A DNA stretch of 60,397 nucleotides, from contig JAFZVN010000092.1 of the NCBI GenBank assembly GCA_017617805.1, positions 1 to 60,397 on the forward strand, given 5' to 3'. Below, in pieces: positions 59,691 through 60,397 of this stretch. The stretch is from Bacteroidaceae bacterium (GTDB lineage Bacteria; Bacteroidota; Bacteroidia; Bacteroidales; Bacteroidaceae). The position numbers and the translations under genes are program-made. Numbering within the stretch: the first letter of the stretch is position 1; every line of letters begins with the position of its first letter. The notes beneath the pieces were generated by a model. It did no database searches and had not been told where the DNA came from. It was given only the letters and a program-made list of their open reading frames with translations.

Positions 59691-60397
59691 TCATTTCAAC
59701 AAGTCCAATATCGTCTCAGGTGAAGTCTGAAGTTCTGTGACAGCACACAGGCCTGCTCCCATATCTTTTATACTCGCTCCCAACAGATGCACTTTATTAT
59801 CGATAATGAGGAAACGGTCATGATTTTTGTGTGGCAACTGTACGAAGTCGATGGCAGGATATTGCTCGTTATGCTTCTTCAGGTCAGTCAAGAATGGCTC
59901 GCTGTAGCGTGTGTGGATTGTTGCCGATACGCCATCGCTGCGTTTGTCCAAAAGCGACAGCACACGGTCATCCACAAAATTGTCTATCAGAACAATCCTG
60001 TCCTTAGCACTTCTCACCAAATCAGAAACAAACGTCCATGCATCCCATACGCAACCCGTCTGGAAAATCTGTTCAGGCAATTGTTTAGGAGCTATCTCTT
60101 CTATCTTATCAATAATCATCTCAATCTTCTCATCCGTCTCCATCTGGTGCTGCTCGATGTTGAAGATACGCTGAACCACCTGCACATTCTGATTCACAAT
60201 CTGGGGAATTGCAGTAAAGGCGCGCATAATGAGAATGTTGACACCAACGGCAGTTTCAGACCTCAGAACACTACTAAGCATTCCTATGCCGTTTCTAGTG
60301 AAAGCATAAGGTGTGTATTTTGTATGTTGTCCACGTCCCTTCTTTAAGATCACATTTTGTGATGTTAAAGATATATCTCCCTGATTTTTAACGAAAT
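59691..60397 (-). CDS. ORF6N-domain protein with PLD-like C-terminus (5' end beyond the window)
   Basis: The frame is open to the window edge; the codons before the GTG at 60353 read DISLTSQN, continuous with the domain, so the gene is partial. VILKKGRGQHTKYTPYAFTRNGIGMLSSVLRSETAVGVNI is the C-terminal half of an ORF6N domain (phage antirepressor type). A helical linker follows (~EKIEMIIDKIEEIAP). The rest holds WTFVSDLVRSAKDRIVLIDNFVDDRVLSLL and HDRFLIIDNKVHLLGASIKDMG, a phospholipase-D-like fold with a weak H-x-R in place of H-x-K. ORF6N proteins are common on prophages and mobile islands; function here is unknown. Confidence 0.8.
   Translation of the reverse strand, partial: FVKNQGDISLTSQNVILKKGRGQHTKYTPYAFTRNGIGMLSSVLRSETAVGVNILIMRAFTAIPQIVNQNVQVVQRIFNIEQHQMETDEKIEMIIDKIEEIAPKQLPEQIFQTGCVWDAWTFVSDLVRSAKDRIVLIDNFVDDRVLSLLDKRSDGVSATIHTRYSEPFLTDLKKHNEQYPAIDFVQLPHKNHDRFLIIDNKVHLLGASIKDMGAGLCAVTELQTSPETILDLLK

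Overview
The window looks like a chromosomal segment of a Bacteroidales bacterium, most likely a Prevotella/Segatella-type gut or oral anaerobe. Supporting signs are promoters with the Bacteroidetes -7 box TAnnTTTG, SusC-independent TonB receptors, surface lipoproteins with acidic or Lys-acidic export signals, a BspA-type leucine-rich-repeat fragment, an HmuY/HmuR haem locus, RprX/RprY, the catalytically altered EF-G2 paralogue, and an rpsF-rpsR-rplI operon. The species is inferred, not proven.

Layout. 1-8440: a broken BspA-like gene, a hairpin-rich gap, pta-ackA, topoisomerase IV subunit A (parC), an exported DUF3316-like protein and an S41 peptidase lipoprotein. 8558-8638: tRNA-Leu(UAG). 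8653-15843 (minus): late corrin steps cobS, cobT, cobU, cbiB, cobD, cbiP and a cbiA that is split in two reading frames. 15902-27855 (plus): a cobalamin riboswitch, a BtuB-like receptor, a CbiK-type chelatase built as a surface lipoprotein, a second TonB receptor, and four two-domain fusion enzymes (CbiH-CbiC, CbiE-CbiT, CbiG-CbiF, CbiJ-CbiD). The window therefore holds most of the anaerobic B12 pathway; cbiL, the corrinoid adenosyltransferase and the BtuD ATPase are not seen. 28345-31783 (minus): LuxR-type regulator, BtuF-like binding lipoprotein, FecCD/BtuC permease, a PstS remnant and a TonB-C-terminal-domain protein. 31946-36827 (plus): mutY, a calycin-like lipoprotein, hmuY and hmuR. 36956-38450 (minus): a 64-residue lipoprotein and hemW. 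38594-49430: EF-G2, a 1426-residue CotH/dockerin surface protein, rprX-rprY, a small membrane protein (minus) and the ribosomal operon. 49475-52889 (minus): a lipid-linked sugar operon (deacetylase, GT87, GT2, GtrA). 53074-60397: zinc-ribbon and FGE-like proteins, then an AT-richer stretch with a thioredoxin-fold protein, two poorly known exported proteins and an ORF6N-PLD-like gene cut by the window end.

The most unusual signal is a set of short dispersed repeats (7-, 8- and 16-bp tandem units and about 100-bp palindromes) that lie between genes and also inside open reading frames. Two palindromes of one family encode most of a signal peptide: the left arm gives the basic n-region and the right arm the hydrophobic h-region (S41 lipoprotein, HmuR). 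A second, GC-rich palindrome occurs in frame in the CbiG-CbiF linker and in MutY, read partly in different frames. Other repeats supply stop codons (ackA, cbiP, the GT2 gene) or a start codon (cobS). This resembles, by analogy only, the protein-embedded palindromic elements of Rickettsia.
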